A program made the translations under genes and the position numbers. A stretch of 64,000 bases of DNA from Scatacola_A faecigallinarum (lineage in GTDB: Bacteria > Pseudomonadota > Alphaproteobacteria > RF32 > CAG-239), in contig DVOM01000005.1 in the NCBI GenBank assembly GCA_018713605.1, forward strand, positions 33,665 to 97,664. The letters are read 5' to 3'. Below the pieces are notes generated by a model. That model was not told the origin of the DNA. It did not search any database and saw only the letters and a list, made by a program, of their open reading frames with translations. Positions 15,456 to 23,093 of this stretch are shown here, piece by piece. Within the stretch, counting starts at the first letter, position 1, and each line of letters begins with the position of its first letter.

Positions 15456-16063
15456 TTGTATTCCTGAATGATGCTGTTGTTGGCGACGTACATGTTCAGG
15501 TATTGGTAAATGTTCTGTTCCATGCGCTTGTTGAACTCGTCAAAGAGTTTGTAAACCATGCCGTTCCAGTATCTTTCCTTTTCTTCTATGTCCGTATCGG
15601 CCGGAATAGCCAGTTCGCGCCAGGCCTCAATGGAGGTTTCGGCGCTGGAGAGGTTTTTGGGGTCGGTAACTTTGATAACGACGTATAAGGTTGCGCGATA
15701 TTTGATGCGGTCTTTGTAAAAGACCTTTTCCGATTTTTCGATTTCTTCGGTAACGCTGGCATCTTTAATGATGAATTCGGCAATTTTGTCGGAGGCGTAA
15801 TCGTCGGCTTTCAGACGGTCTTTGGCCCAGAGACGGGCGGTTTTTTCAATTGAAATCGGAAACAGGTGTTCAACGTTCGGTCTGGTAAACGTCGGCGTAA
15901 ATTCGGAAACAACTTCCACCCGGTTGACTTTCAGGTCAATCGGCGCCTGGTCGGTAAAGCGAGGCTCCTGATAGCGTCTGGGTTCGGCTTCGTTATTGTT
16001 GGCGCAGCCGGCGGCAAAAGCCAAAACAATCAAAAGGGCGGAAAATTTTCTAAGCTTAATCAT
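15452..16063 (-). CDS. Hypothetical lipoprotein
   Basis: The product is 203 residues. A type II signal peptide is clear: a basic start, a hydrophobic stretch and lipobox AAGC at residues 17-20, after which the mature protein begins CANNNEAEP. It should be anchored in the inner or outer membrane facing the periplasm. The mature domain has the mixed pattern of a small alpha/beta protein (VVSEFTPTFTRPNVEHLFP; ATLYVVIKVTDPKNL) and ends in a helix. No family is recognised with certainty. It lies downstream of hslO on the same strand, behind a terminator. Confidence 0.75.
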   Translation of the reverse strand: MIKLRKFSALLIVLAFAAGCANNNEAEPRRYQEPRFTDQAPIDLKVNRVEVVSEFTPTFTRPNVEHLFPISIEKTARLWAKDRLKADDYASDKIAEFIIKDASVTEEIEKSEKVFYKDRIKYRATLYVVIKVTDPKNLSSAETSIEAWRELAIPADTDIEEKERYWNGMVYKLFDEFNKRMEQNIYQYLNMYVANNSIIQEYN

Positions 16064-16090
16064 CTTTGCAACCTGTTAACTATTTGTCCG

Positions 16091-16123
16091 AAAAAAGGCC
16101 CTTAAACCGTTTAAGAGCCTTTT
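16091..16123 (-). terminator. Intrinsic terminator after hslO
   Basis: On the minus strand GGCTCTTAAAC pairs with GGTTTAAGGGCC, followed by TTTTTT. It separates hslO from the lipoprotein gene. Confidence 0.8.
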
Positions 16124-16152
16124 CAGGATATTAGATATTGTTTAACATAAAC

Positions 16153-17073
16153 TTAATGCCGTATCAGCTCGCCTTTGTCAAAAACATATTTTTCGGAACA
16201 GAAGTTGCAAGTGGCGGAAACCTGATTATGGCTGTCGGCCAGATTGTTGATTTCCTCTTCGCCGAAAGAGGTCAGCGTGTTGAGCAGTTTGTCGCGGCTG
16301 CAGCGGCAGCCGAAACGGTATTCCTTGTTTTTGGCAATTGACAGTTTGCTGGAATGGTAAAGCCGGTGCAGAAGTTCTTCCGGACTCAGAGCGTTGTCGA
16401 AGACTTCATCCTCTTTAAGGCTCTGCATAAATGTTACGGCTTCGTTCCAGGCTTCGTCAATGTCGGCGCCCTCTCTGACTTTTCCGCCGGTTGCCGGCAG
16501 TTTCTGCAACATGATGCCGGCCGCCTTCCAACGGCCGTTTTGTTCAACAGGAGCCTGCAGGAAGAGCTGCAGCGCCGTTTCAATCTGCTCTGATTGTTTG
16601 AAGTAGCGCAGCGCGCATTCGGTCAGGTTTTTGCCCTGCAGGTCGACGACGCCCTGATATAAGTCGGTGTCTTTGCCCTGATCGACCGTAAAGGCCAAAT
16701 AACCTTCGCCCATCAGGTGCGGTGCCGCTTCAATCTCGCCTTCGGTTTTGCGAAGTTCCTGCGCTTTTTGAATGCGTTTTTCGTCGAAGGTTGCGCAGGC
16801 GCGAATCGTGCCGTCGGACGAAACGTCAACAACGACCATGGTAACGGGGCCGCTGCTTTTCGTCTGGAGCGTGAACAGTCCGTCGTATTTCAGAGCGCTG
16901 GCGAGCAGTGCGCCGAGCGCCGCGCTTTCGGCTACAACGGCCGAAACCGGTTTGGGGTAACAGTGCTTGCCGACGATGGTGTTGACAACCTCGTCCAGCC
17001 GAACCAGCCGCCCCATGAACGCGCCGTCTTCAATATGAAAAGATACACAATTGTCGAAATTTTTGTTAACCAA
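16153..17073 (-). CDS. hslO: Redox-regulated chaperone Hsp33
   Basis: The product is 306 residues. Hsp33 is a cytosolic holdase switched on by oxidation and unfolding through a zinc-binding cysteine center. All four ligands are present near the C-terminus: C256 and C258 in FGCRCS, and C289 and C292 in CNFC. The N-terminal domain has AALGALLASALKYDGLFTLQ and the GxGPV-type segment. The start is TTG at 17073, supported by an AAAGGA site seven bases upstream and the family-like N-terminus. It is divergent from recX. Confidence 0.95.
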   Translation of the reverse strand: MVNKNFDNCVSFHIEDGAFMGRLVRLDEVVNTIVGKHCYPKPVSAVVAESAALGALLASALKYDGLFTLQTKSSGPVTMVVVDVSSDGTIRACATFDEKRIQKAQELRKTEGEIEAAPHLMGEGYLAFTVDQGKDTDLYQGVVDLQGKNLTECALRYFKQSEQIETALQLFLQAPVEQNGRWKAAGIMLQKLPATGGKVREGADIDEAWNEAVTFMQSLKEDEVFDNALSPEELLHRLYHSSKLSIAKNKEYRFGCRCSRDKLLNTLTSFGEEEINNLADSHNQVSATCNFCSEKYVFDKGELIRH

Positions 17074-17139
17074 TGGATTTTCCTTTGTATAATAAGTTTT
17101 AGCTTAATTTTATGTAATGTGTTTTAAGGAAATTTGCAA

Positions 17140-17694
17140 GTGGCGGAAGAAGAAACGGAAAGAAAAAAGCCTCGGCCGGCGCGCAAAATTACCAGGCAGC
17201 GTCTGAAAAACATTGCTTTGTATTATCTGCAGCGTTTTGAAACTTCTTCGGAGAATCTGAAAGCGGTGCTGTTGCGCCGGGTTAACGTTTATGCGTTTCA
17301 GAATCCGGACTGGAACCGGCAGGAAGCCGTCGGCTGGATTGATGAAATCGTTGCCCAGTTTGAGGGGTACGGTTATGTGGACGATGCCCGTTTTGCCGAG
17401 ATGAAAATTAAGGACTATCTGGCGGCGGGCAAATCGGTACGTTACATCAAAGGTAAACTGCAGCTTAAGGGGATTGACGAAAATATGGTTGATTCGCTTT
17501 TGGAAGGGCAGGATTACGACGAATATGAGGCGGCGCTGCGTTTGGCGAAGAAAAAAAGAATCGGGCCTTTCCGCGCTGATGAGGAAAGCCGCCGCGAAAA
17601 CCGGCAAAAAGACATGGGAACGCTGGTGCGCGCCGGCTTCGGCTATGATACGGCGCAAAAAATTATGGATTTGGAGACTGTCAGCCAATCTTGA
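17140..17694 (+). CDS. recX: RecX-family regulator of RecA
   Basis: The product is 184 residues. RecX binds RecA filaments and limits recombinase activity. It shows the three-helix repeats of the family: ALYYLQRFETSSENLKAVLLRRV, then IVAQFEGYGYVDDARFAEMKIKDYL and the GKSVRYIKGKLQLKGI block. GTG 17140 is preferred, nine bases from AAGGA; the TTG at 17134 is closer and less likely. The gene is not next to recA. Its stop codon is embedded in the -35 box of the following gene's promoter. Confidence 0.88.
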   Translation: MAEEETERKKPRPARKITRQRLKNIALYYLQRFETSSENLKAVLLRRVNVYAFQNPDWNRQEAVGWIDEIVAQFEGYGYVDDARFAEMKIKDYLAAGKSVRYIKGKLQLKGIDENMVDSLLEGQDYDEYEAALRLAKKKRIGPFRADEESRRENRQKDMGTLVRAGFGYDTAQKIMDLETVSQS

Positions 17695-17719
17695 CAAATT
17701 TTGTCTAAAATTGTAGACT
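17691..17719 (+). promoter_or_regulatory. Sigma70 promoter overlapping the recX stop codon
   Basis: TTGACA (17691-17696) contains the recX TGA; TAGACT (17714-17719) lies 17 bases on. The predicted transcript serves the 17755 gene. Confidence 0.6.
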
Positions 17720-17754
17720 TCTGGCAGTTTGTTGTTTTGCGAAGAGTTTTTCTG

Positions 17755-19074
17755 ATGTCTCAATTTTCCATACAGGATATTGCCGCCGGCATTGACCGGC
17801 GTTTTTGGTCGCCGCGGCGTTTAAATGCGCTGTTTATGAGTCAGGTTATGAAAGACGGCGAAACCATGCGCAATTTGATTCACGGCGGCGATCAGGCTGC
17901 TTCCGATGCGGTTTTGCAGGCGTTAATAGCTTATTATGAATCCCGGGACAAAGGACAGCTGGTTGAACGGATGGCACAAATCGGGCTTGACTATCCCTTT
18001 ATCGGATTCTGGAAACAGCGTCAGGAAGACAAAAACCGCGACGAATCGCAGCCCAGCCGGGAAGAGCTGGAAACAATGAAGCGTTTGGCTGCATATTCGG
18101 CCGCCGATCCGGACAAGTTTTGGGCTGATGACGAGACCTGTGAAAAGGCGGCGATTTTTGCCAAATATTACGGCGACTTTTTCTATTACAGCCGGGCCGG
18201 TCATTATATTGTTGACGAGACTGTGCCCGTTGCGGTTTATGAGAACAAAATGCCCTATACGCTTTTTGACGGTACATACCGGGAGAGCCGCTGGCTGGAT
18301 TTGTCGCTTTACGACAAACCGCAGACTCTGGAAGTAAGAGATTTGTTTGCGGCGCCGTTCCCGCAGCGCAAGTATGTTAACGCGACGGTGATTGACGTTT
18401 TGCGAAAGACGGCGGCATCCCGGAAAATGGCCAATTATGAGCGGCCTTACACCGGTAACGGGGTTCTGGACAAAGTTTGCAACGAGATTTATGACGAGAC
18501 GGTGTTGTCCGCTCCGAAGTTCGTGAAAGCGATAACGCTGCTGAATCGCCGTCTGGCAGAAGCCTTAGATGGCGAGGGTTCTGTCGGAAACGGGGATTTT
18601 GACGCGGCGGCGATGCTGATTGAACGTTCGGGGCAATATTTTTCCGGGTTGGATTATGCCGCGCAGTTTGGTTTTTATAAAAGTGATGCCGGAAAAGAGT
18701 TGATGAAGTTTTCTTTTATGACGACCTTTACACGGCGTAAAAGATTCAGTGAACAGGCGATGAACAATTATGTTGAAGCCGTGGCTAACGCCGGACACTG
18801 GATGAACGGCCAGCAGCTGATCACGAAAATGATTTTGAAAAACACCCGGAATCTGGGCGGCATCAACCGCGGGCTGCTTGAGTTGAACATTATTCGCCCG
18901 CGGCCGGAAAATTTTTACGGCATGGACAGTCCGAACTTCGTTCGAATTTTGAACGAGTATTATGACCGGGATTTGGAACGAATGAATTATGGAGCGCTGG
19001 TTTTGAAGATAAAACCGGACAAAAAGGCTAATAGACCACTTTGCTTAAATATAAACCGCAGGCCGGAGCGGTAG
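17755..19074 (+). CDS. Hypothetical protein, 439 residues
   Basis: This is a soluble, mainly helical protein without signal peptide or membrane segment. No family recognised. It is rich in Arg, Asp, Tyr and Phe, with segments such as AAIFAKYYGDFFYYSRAGHY and the basic C-terminal tail KANRPLCLNINRRPER. ATG 17755 is chosen because the frame upstream of it (to TTG 17701) lies within the promoter. The 3' end overlaps the convergent truA gene by 47 bases. Codon use looks like that of neighbouring genes. Function unknown. Confidence 0.75.
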   Translation: MSQFSIQDIAAGIDRRFWSPRRLNALFMSQVMKDGETMRNLIHGGDQAASDAVLQALIAYYESRDKGQLVERMAQIGLDYPFIGFWKQRQEDKNRDESQPSREELETMKRLAAYSAADPDKFWADDETCEKAAIFAKYYGDFFYYSRAGHYIVDETVPVAVYENKMPYTLFDGTYRESRWLDLSLYDKPQTLEVRDLFAAPFPQRKYVNATVIDVLRKTAASRKMANYERPYTGNGVLDKVCNEIYDETVLSAPKFVKAITLLNRRLAEALDGEGSVGNGDFDAAAMLIERSGQYFSGLDYAAQFGFYKSDAGKELMKFSFMTTFTRRKRFSEQAMNNYVEAVANAGHWMNGQQLITKMILKNTRNLGGINRGLLELNIIRPRPENFYGMDSPNFVRILNEYYDRDLERMNYGALVLKIKPDKKANRPLCLNINRRPER

Positions 19075-19921
19075 GGCCGGCGGCTTTGCGGTCTTTGGCT
19101 TCCAAAATCCGTTTAACGTCATCAGGCTGCAAATGTCCGTCGCCTACCATTTTTAACGTGCCGACCATGTTGCGTACCTGATGATGCAGAAAAGAACGAG
19201 CTTCTACAATAAAACGGATTTCCTCGCCGCAAACTTCAATATCTAATTTATCCAAAGTCTTTAAGGGAGATTTTGCCTGACAGGCGGCCGCCCGAAAAGA
19301 ACTGAAATCATGGTGTCCAAGCAGGTATTTTGTTCCTTCCCGCATTTTTTCAACATCAAGAGGTACCGGCACCCACCATACCCGGTTCTTTTCCAGGACT
19401 GCCGGTGCGCGGCGATTCAACAGGCGATAGACGTAACCGCGCCCTTTGGCGCTGAAACGGGCGTGGAAATCGTTGCCGGTCTTTTCAACCGAAATTACGC
19501 TGATTGGGGCTTCCATGTCTCTTAACCGGGCGTTCATGGCTTCGCGCAATTTCCAGTCTTCCAGATCTTCTTTCAAGTCAAAATGCGCTACCTGGGCCAG
19601 GGCATGAACGCCGGCGTCAGTCCTTCCCGCTCCGTAGACAATAATTTTATTGGGCACCTGCAGGCGCTTTCCGGTACTCGCCTCCTCACGTACGTCTATG
19701 TACGCTGCGGGTCTGCGTTCCGTGGAAGCACCATCATGTGCCTCACTAAAATCATTGTCGTCTAAGGCGGCATTGGGCACCTGCGGACATTCATCGGCCG
19801 GTGCCGGTGTGAAACAGCTCAGCGATTTTTGCAGATAGTCCTGAACGGACGGGCCGTCCTGCTGTTCCTGCCAGCCGAGAAGGCCGGTGCCGTCATATTC
19901 AATGGTAAGTTTATAGCGCAT
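19028..19921 (-). CDS. truA: tRNA pseudouridine(38-40) synthase with in-frame insertion
   Basis: The product is 297 residues. TruA modifies U38-U40 in the tRNA anticodon arm. The catalytic Asp motif GAGRTDAGVHALAQVAHFD and later blocks FHARFSAKGRGYVYR and RSFLHHQVRNMVGTL are intact. Between VQDYLQKSLSCF and IIVYGAGR, where most family members have a short linker, about 50 extra residues occur (roughly 38-92). They include a 41-codon unit bounded by a repeated QVPN. The insertion lies before the catalytic loop and keeps frame, so activity is probably retained. Confidence 0.93.
   Translation of the reverse strand: MRYKLTIEYDGTGLLGWQEQQDGPSVQDYLQKSLSCFTPAPADECPQVPNAALDDNDFSEAHDGASTERRPAAYIDVREEASTGKRLQVPNKIIVYGAGRTDAGVHALAQVAHFDLKEDLEDWKLREAMNARLRDMEAPISVISVEKTGNDFHARFSAKGRGYVYRLLNRRAPAVLEKNRVWWVPVPLDVEKMREGTKYLLGHHDFSSFRAAACQAKSPLKTLDKLDIEVCGEEIRFIVEARSFLHHQVRNMVGTLKMVGDGHLQPDDVKRILEAKDRKAAGPTAPACGLYLSKVVY
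19649..19784. repeat. In-frame insertion element in truA with 13-bp direct repeats
   Basis: ATTGGGCACCTGC occurs at 19649-19661 and again at 19772-19784, exactly 123 bases (41 codons) apart. Between them lies a segment absent from ordinary TruA proteins. It has a central inverted repeat CGTAC (19689-19693) / GTACG (19700-19704), and outer arms that pair imperfectly (GGCGCTTTCC near 19663 with GGAAGCACC near 19724). The layout resembles Rickettsia palindromic elements, which insert in frame into genes; that identity is inference. Confidence 0.6.
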
Positions 19922-19933
19922 TGGTTTCCGTTC

Positions 19934-19963
19934 AAAAGTTAAGGGGCTTTTCTGCCCCTTAAC
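19934..19963 (-). terminator. Intrinsic terminator after the Gfo/Idh/MocA gene
   Basis: On the minus strand GTTAAGGGG pairs with CCCCTTAAC, followed by TTTT. It separates the oxidoreductase gene from truA. Confidence 0.8.
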
Positions 19964-19992
19964 CTATCTCAATTTGTTTTAATTTGCAATGT

Positions 19993-21009
19993 TTATGCGG
20001 CTGCGGCCGACTTGTCTGCGGAAAGGTTAAAAAAACCGAGTTTTTCCTGAATTTTCCAGATAACGCGCAGCGCGTCGAGGGCGTTTTGTCCGGTAATGCG
20101 CGGCGTCGCTTCGCCACGGACGCAGCTCAGGAAGTGATTCAGTTCGGCGGACAGCGGCTGGTTGGTCGGAATGAACAGCTGTTCGACGCTGCCTTTCAGA
20201 CCGTAGTTCATCCATTCCGGAATGTTTTCCGGATTGACATAGGGCATGCGCCCCTGAGAGTGGACGTTAATGCTCTGGTTGATGAAATCCATATCAATAT
20301 AGTTGGTGTCGGTGGTAACCGTCAGCGTGCGGACACGAGCCTGCGTAATGCGGCTGGCCGTAATGTTGGCGGTGGCGCCGTTTTCAAATTCGAGCAGGGC
20401 GGTAATGTAGTCTTTGCCCATCGGGCTTTCCTTGGTTTTGACAGAGGCTGCCTGAATGTTGACAACCGGTGATTTTACCAGCGACTGAATGACTTCGACG
20501 TCGTGAATCATCAGATCCATGGAAACGTCGACATCGGTAATGCGACCGCTGGCGGCTGACATTCTCTGTGCGGTCAGCGAACGGATTTTGGAGGTGTCGG
20601 AGAGCAGTTTGCCCATCTGTTCGACAGCCGGATTGAAGCGTTCAATGTGGCCAACCAGCAAAACGACGTTGTTTTTGTCGGCTGCGGATATCAGGCGCTG
20701 ACATTCTTCTTCAGTGCAGGCCAGCGGCTTTTCCATCATGCAGTGAATGCCTTTGTTGAGGAAAAATTCGCCGACGTCGGCATGGGTAACGGAAGTGGTA
20801 ACAACGCTGACGGCATCAACGTTTTCGGCGACTTCTTCCATTGACGAAAAAGCCCGGATGCCGAAAGTTTCGGCGGCGGCTTTGGCCGCTTCCGGGAAAA
20901 TGTCATAAACGCCGACCAGTTCGACGCCGTTCAGACTTTTGTAAGTTTTCATGTGGTTTTTGCCCATCATGCCCGCGCCGATAACGGCTACTTTGATGTT
21001 TTTAGTCAT
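19993..21009 (-). CDS. Gfo/Idh/MocA-family oxidoreductase
   Basis: The product is 338 residues. The N-terminal Rossmann fold has KVAVIGAGMMGKNHMKTYK and the family EKP motif (HCMMEKPLACTEEE) near residue 96; a downstream beta-sheet domain holds VSMDLMIHDVEVIQSL, the position of the catalytic Asp/His pair. These enzymes reduce or oxidise sugars and related hydroxyl compounds with NAD(P). The substrate cannot be read from the sequence; a nucleotide-sugar or inositol-type substrate is possible. It is transcribed toward truA, ending in its own terminator. Confidence 0.9.
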   Translation of the reverse strand: MTKNIKVAVIGAGMMGKNHMKTYKSLNGVELVGVYDIFPEAAKAAAETFGIRAFSSMEEVAENVDAVSVVTTSVTHADVGEFFLNKGIHCMMEKPLACTEEECQRLISAADKNNVVLLVGHIERFNPAVEQMGKLLSDTSKIRSLTAQRMSAASGRITDVDVSMDLMIHDVEVIQSLVKSPVVNIQAASVKTKESPMGKDYITALLEFENGATANITASRITQARVRTLTVTTDTNYIDMDFINQSINVHSQGRMPYVNPENIPEWMNYGLKGSVEQLFIPTNQPLSAELNHFLSCVRGEATPRITGQNALDALRVIWKIQEKLGFFNLSADKSAAAA

Positions 21010-21153
21010 AAGATTTTACCTCTGAAGTTAGAATGCTGCTTAAATTTAGTTTACTTATAGCAAATTTCTTGCTAAAAAGCTTTTAACAAGTTGTTACATA
21101 ATGTTACAGTTCGGCGTCGGGCCGGAAATCTATATATTCTGCGGGGTTGACCT

Positions 21154-22953
21154 ATGAATAAGTTCGGGAAGTTTTCTTTTGTTTTGATTGTTTTGGGTAT
21201 TATCGGCGGCTGTTCTTCCGCCGAAAAAGGCGGTGTCGGCGATAAAATCGAGGTTGACGAGCTGATTTTTGCGCAAAATCCGGAACCGGTCAGAGGCAAG
21301 CTGGACGTTTATGCGTCGATGGCGCGCGGCGTGAAGTATAACGTTGATGTTGCCGCGCAGGAGATGAACAAAAAACTGTTTTCCCAAAATCAGAACATGG
21401 CGCCGCAGGACATTATTCAGAACATGATGAACGTTAAAAGCGGCCGGGACAATCCGTTGTATGACAGCCTGCGTGCGTTGGACTATGCGGTAATTTACGC
21501 GATGGTCAATCTGAGCGGCAGCCGGTCGTACATTGACAGCAATATTTTCGTTAAGACTTCGCAGAATTTGGCACTGGCTTCGATAAAAGCCCACAAAGGC
21601 GCGTTGTTTGCCGCCAGGCAGCTGAAGGAAATTGCACGGCTTACGGACAAACAGCAGAAAAAGCTTAACGACATCAATAAGAAAGAAGAACGCACCGGAT
21701 GGCTGACCCCGGCGGAACTGAGCTATAAAAAGGGTTTGGAAGTCGCCTTGCTTAAGCTTAAGGAAATGTACGAAGCCCAGGCTTTTGCCGTAGCGGAGTA
21801 TGCGCATCTGGTCAAGGCCGAACCGAAGGAACTGAAACTGGAAGGACGGACTTTTTATGAGCTGGACGATTTGGACAAGAAACTGACTGTGCGGGCTTTT
21901 CAGCGCTCGGCGTTTAACAACCGTTCGGAATTTGACATTGCCAAGGAAATGGGGCGTTCGTATCGTTTTCGCGAAGTCGAATACAATCTGCTGAAAAAGT
22001 ATCCGGAAATCGAGCGTCTGAACATTAACGGTTATGACGTGGAAGACGAAGTTTATGCCGAAAATCTGGAGAAAAGAGCCTATGCGCTGGCGCTGGGGCT
22101 GGTAAAAAAGACCGAAGCTTACAAAAAAGCCAAGGAAGGGGAACGCGACCGGCTGCGGGTAAAGGCTTTTGACGAGCTGGGAACGGCGATATTCACGCAG
22201 GTTGAAGTTGCCTATAATCTGGTACGGCTCAGCGAAATCGACTTTGGCGTTGTCAGTAAGCAGGCCGCTGATCTTAAAAAAGACATCAAACAGCGGGAAC
22301 GCGGGCGTTTGTCTGCCGATGCGGAAATCAGCCTGCTCAACGACAGGATAAAACTGCTGGCTTTGCAAAATGAACAGAGCCAGATTGCGGCCGAAAAGGC
22401 GCTGGCTTTGCGGGCATTGTATTTTTACGCCGGTTTTTCGCCGTTTACGCGGACGTTGCTGAAAAACGAAATCAAGGACATAGTCGTTTCGCTGCGGGCA
22501 TCTTTTAACAAAGATATGGTCGAGATGCTGGCGGCAGTTCCCGCGGAAGAGGCTTATGACGAAAAAGTCGGCAACGACTGGGCCAAAAAGGAAAACTGGC
22601 TGGAAGACCTGATGGAAAACAAGCCGGAGGTACCGGCTGCGCAACCGGCAGGGTCGGCAGGACCGGCCGTTCATGCTGGTTCTGACGACATCTTTGCTCC
22701 GTATGCGGATCCGGTGTATGATCGCAAGAAGGTTATGCAGCTCGGTTCCTATGTCGAGTGTGAAAATGCCGATTTGGAATGGAAAATGCTTCAGGAACTG
22801 TACCCAGAACTAAGATCCAAAACGCCGGAGGTTATACGCACGCGGATTAACGGACAGATTTTTTACCGGTTGGTGCTGCATTCTGAATCCGGGGGGTTCC
22901 TGTCCCTTTGCAACAGGCTGAGAGGGGACAGGGTGCAGTGTCTGCTTCGTTAA
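21154..22953 (+). CDS. TolC-like outer-membrane-factor lipoprotein with C-terminal SPOR domain
   Basis: The product is 599 residues. A lipoprotein signal peptide ends in IIGGC at about residue 20. Residues 50-470 are long amphipathic helices in two halves, like the periplasmic helical hairpins of TolC-family efflux proteins, without an obvious repeated beta-barrel. After a Pro/Ala-rich linker (QPAGSAGPAVHAG) residues 525-599 form a SPOR domain (VMQLGSYVECENADLEWKML; RLRGDRVQCLL), which binds denuded peptidoglycan at division sites. The fusion is unusual. A pentapeptide protein and a VirD4-like ATPase follow. The ribosome-binding site is weak. Confidence 0.75.
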   Translation: MNKFGKFSFVLIVLGIIGGCSSAEKGGVGDKIEVDELIFAQNPEPVRGKLDVYASMARGVKYNVDVAAQEMNKKLFSQNQNMAPQDIIQNMMNVKSGRDNPLYDSLRALDYAVIYAMVNLSGSRSYIDSNIFVKTSQNLALASIKAHKGALFAARQLKEIARLTDKQQKKLNDINKKEERTGWLTPAELSYKKGLEVALLKLKEMYEAQAFAVAEYAHLVKAEPKELKLEGRTFYELDDLDKKLTVRAFQRSAFNNRSEFDIAKEMGRSYRFREVEYNLLKKYPEIERLNINGYDVEDEVYAENLEKRAYALALGLVKKTEAYKKAKEGERDRLRVKAFDELGTAIFTQVEVAYNLVRLSEIDFGVVSKQAADLKKDIKQRERGRLSADAEISLLNDRIKLLALQNEQSQIAAEKALALRALYFYAGFSPFTRTLLKNEIKDIVVSLRASFNKDMVEMLAAVPAEEAYDEKVGNDWAKKENWLEDLMENKPEVPAAQPAGSAGPAVHAGSDDIFAPYADPVYDRKKVMQLGSYVECENADLEWKMLQELYPELRSKTPEVIRTRINGQIFYRLVLHSESGGFLSLCNRLRGDRVQCLLR

Positions 22954-22983
22954 ACGACGGGCTGGCGGCTGATTAATCTGAAA

Positions 22984-23020
22984 GCGGCAGCATTCCCTAC
23001 GAAATGCTGCCGCAATTTCT
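22984..23020 (+). terminator. Hairpin after the 21154 gene
   Basis: GCGGCAGCATT pairs perfectly with AATGCTGCCGC around an eight-base loop. The following T run is short, so termination may be partial. Confidence 0.65.
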
Positions 23021-23031
23021 TATAAAAATAT

Positions 23032-23060
23032 TTGTCAAAAAACGAAACTTAGGCTATTAT
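23032..23060 (+). promoter_or_regulatory. Candidate promoter for the pentapeptide-VirD4 pair
   Basis: TTGTCA (23032-23037) and TATTAT (23055-23060) with a 17-base spacer. Confidence 0.6.
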
Positions 23061-23093
23061 CGTGAGAAACGAACCAATTTATCCGGATTGAAC

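Noticed and set aside
17089..17117. Minus-strand promoter-like boxes before hslO (TTACAT-17-TATTAT)
   Set aside because: The predicted start would fall inside the ribosome-binding site, leaving almost no leader.
21130..22674. Minus-strand open frame of 514 codons opposite the TolC-SPOR gene
   Set aside because: No start signal and no protein motif; the plus-strand gene has a clear signal peptide and SPOR domain.
22640..22680. Second copy of the truA insertion in the Pro/Ala linker of the TolC-SPOR gene
   Set aside because: The GC-rich stretch has no CGTAC/GTACG core or the 13-base repeat.
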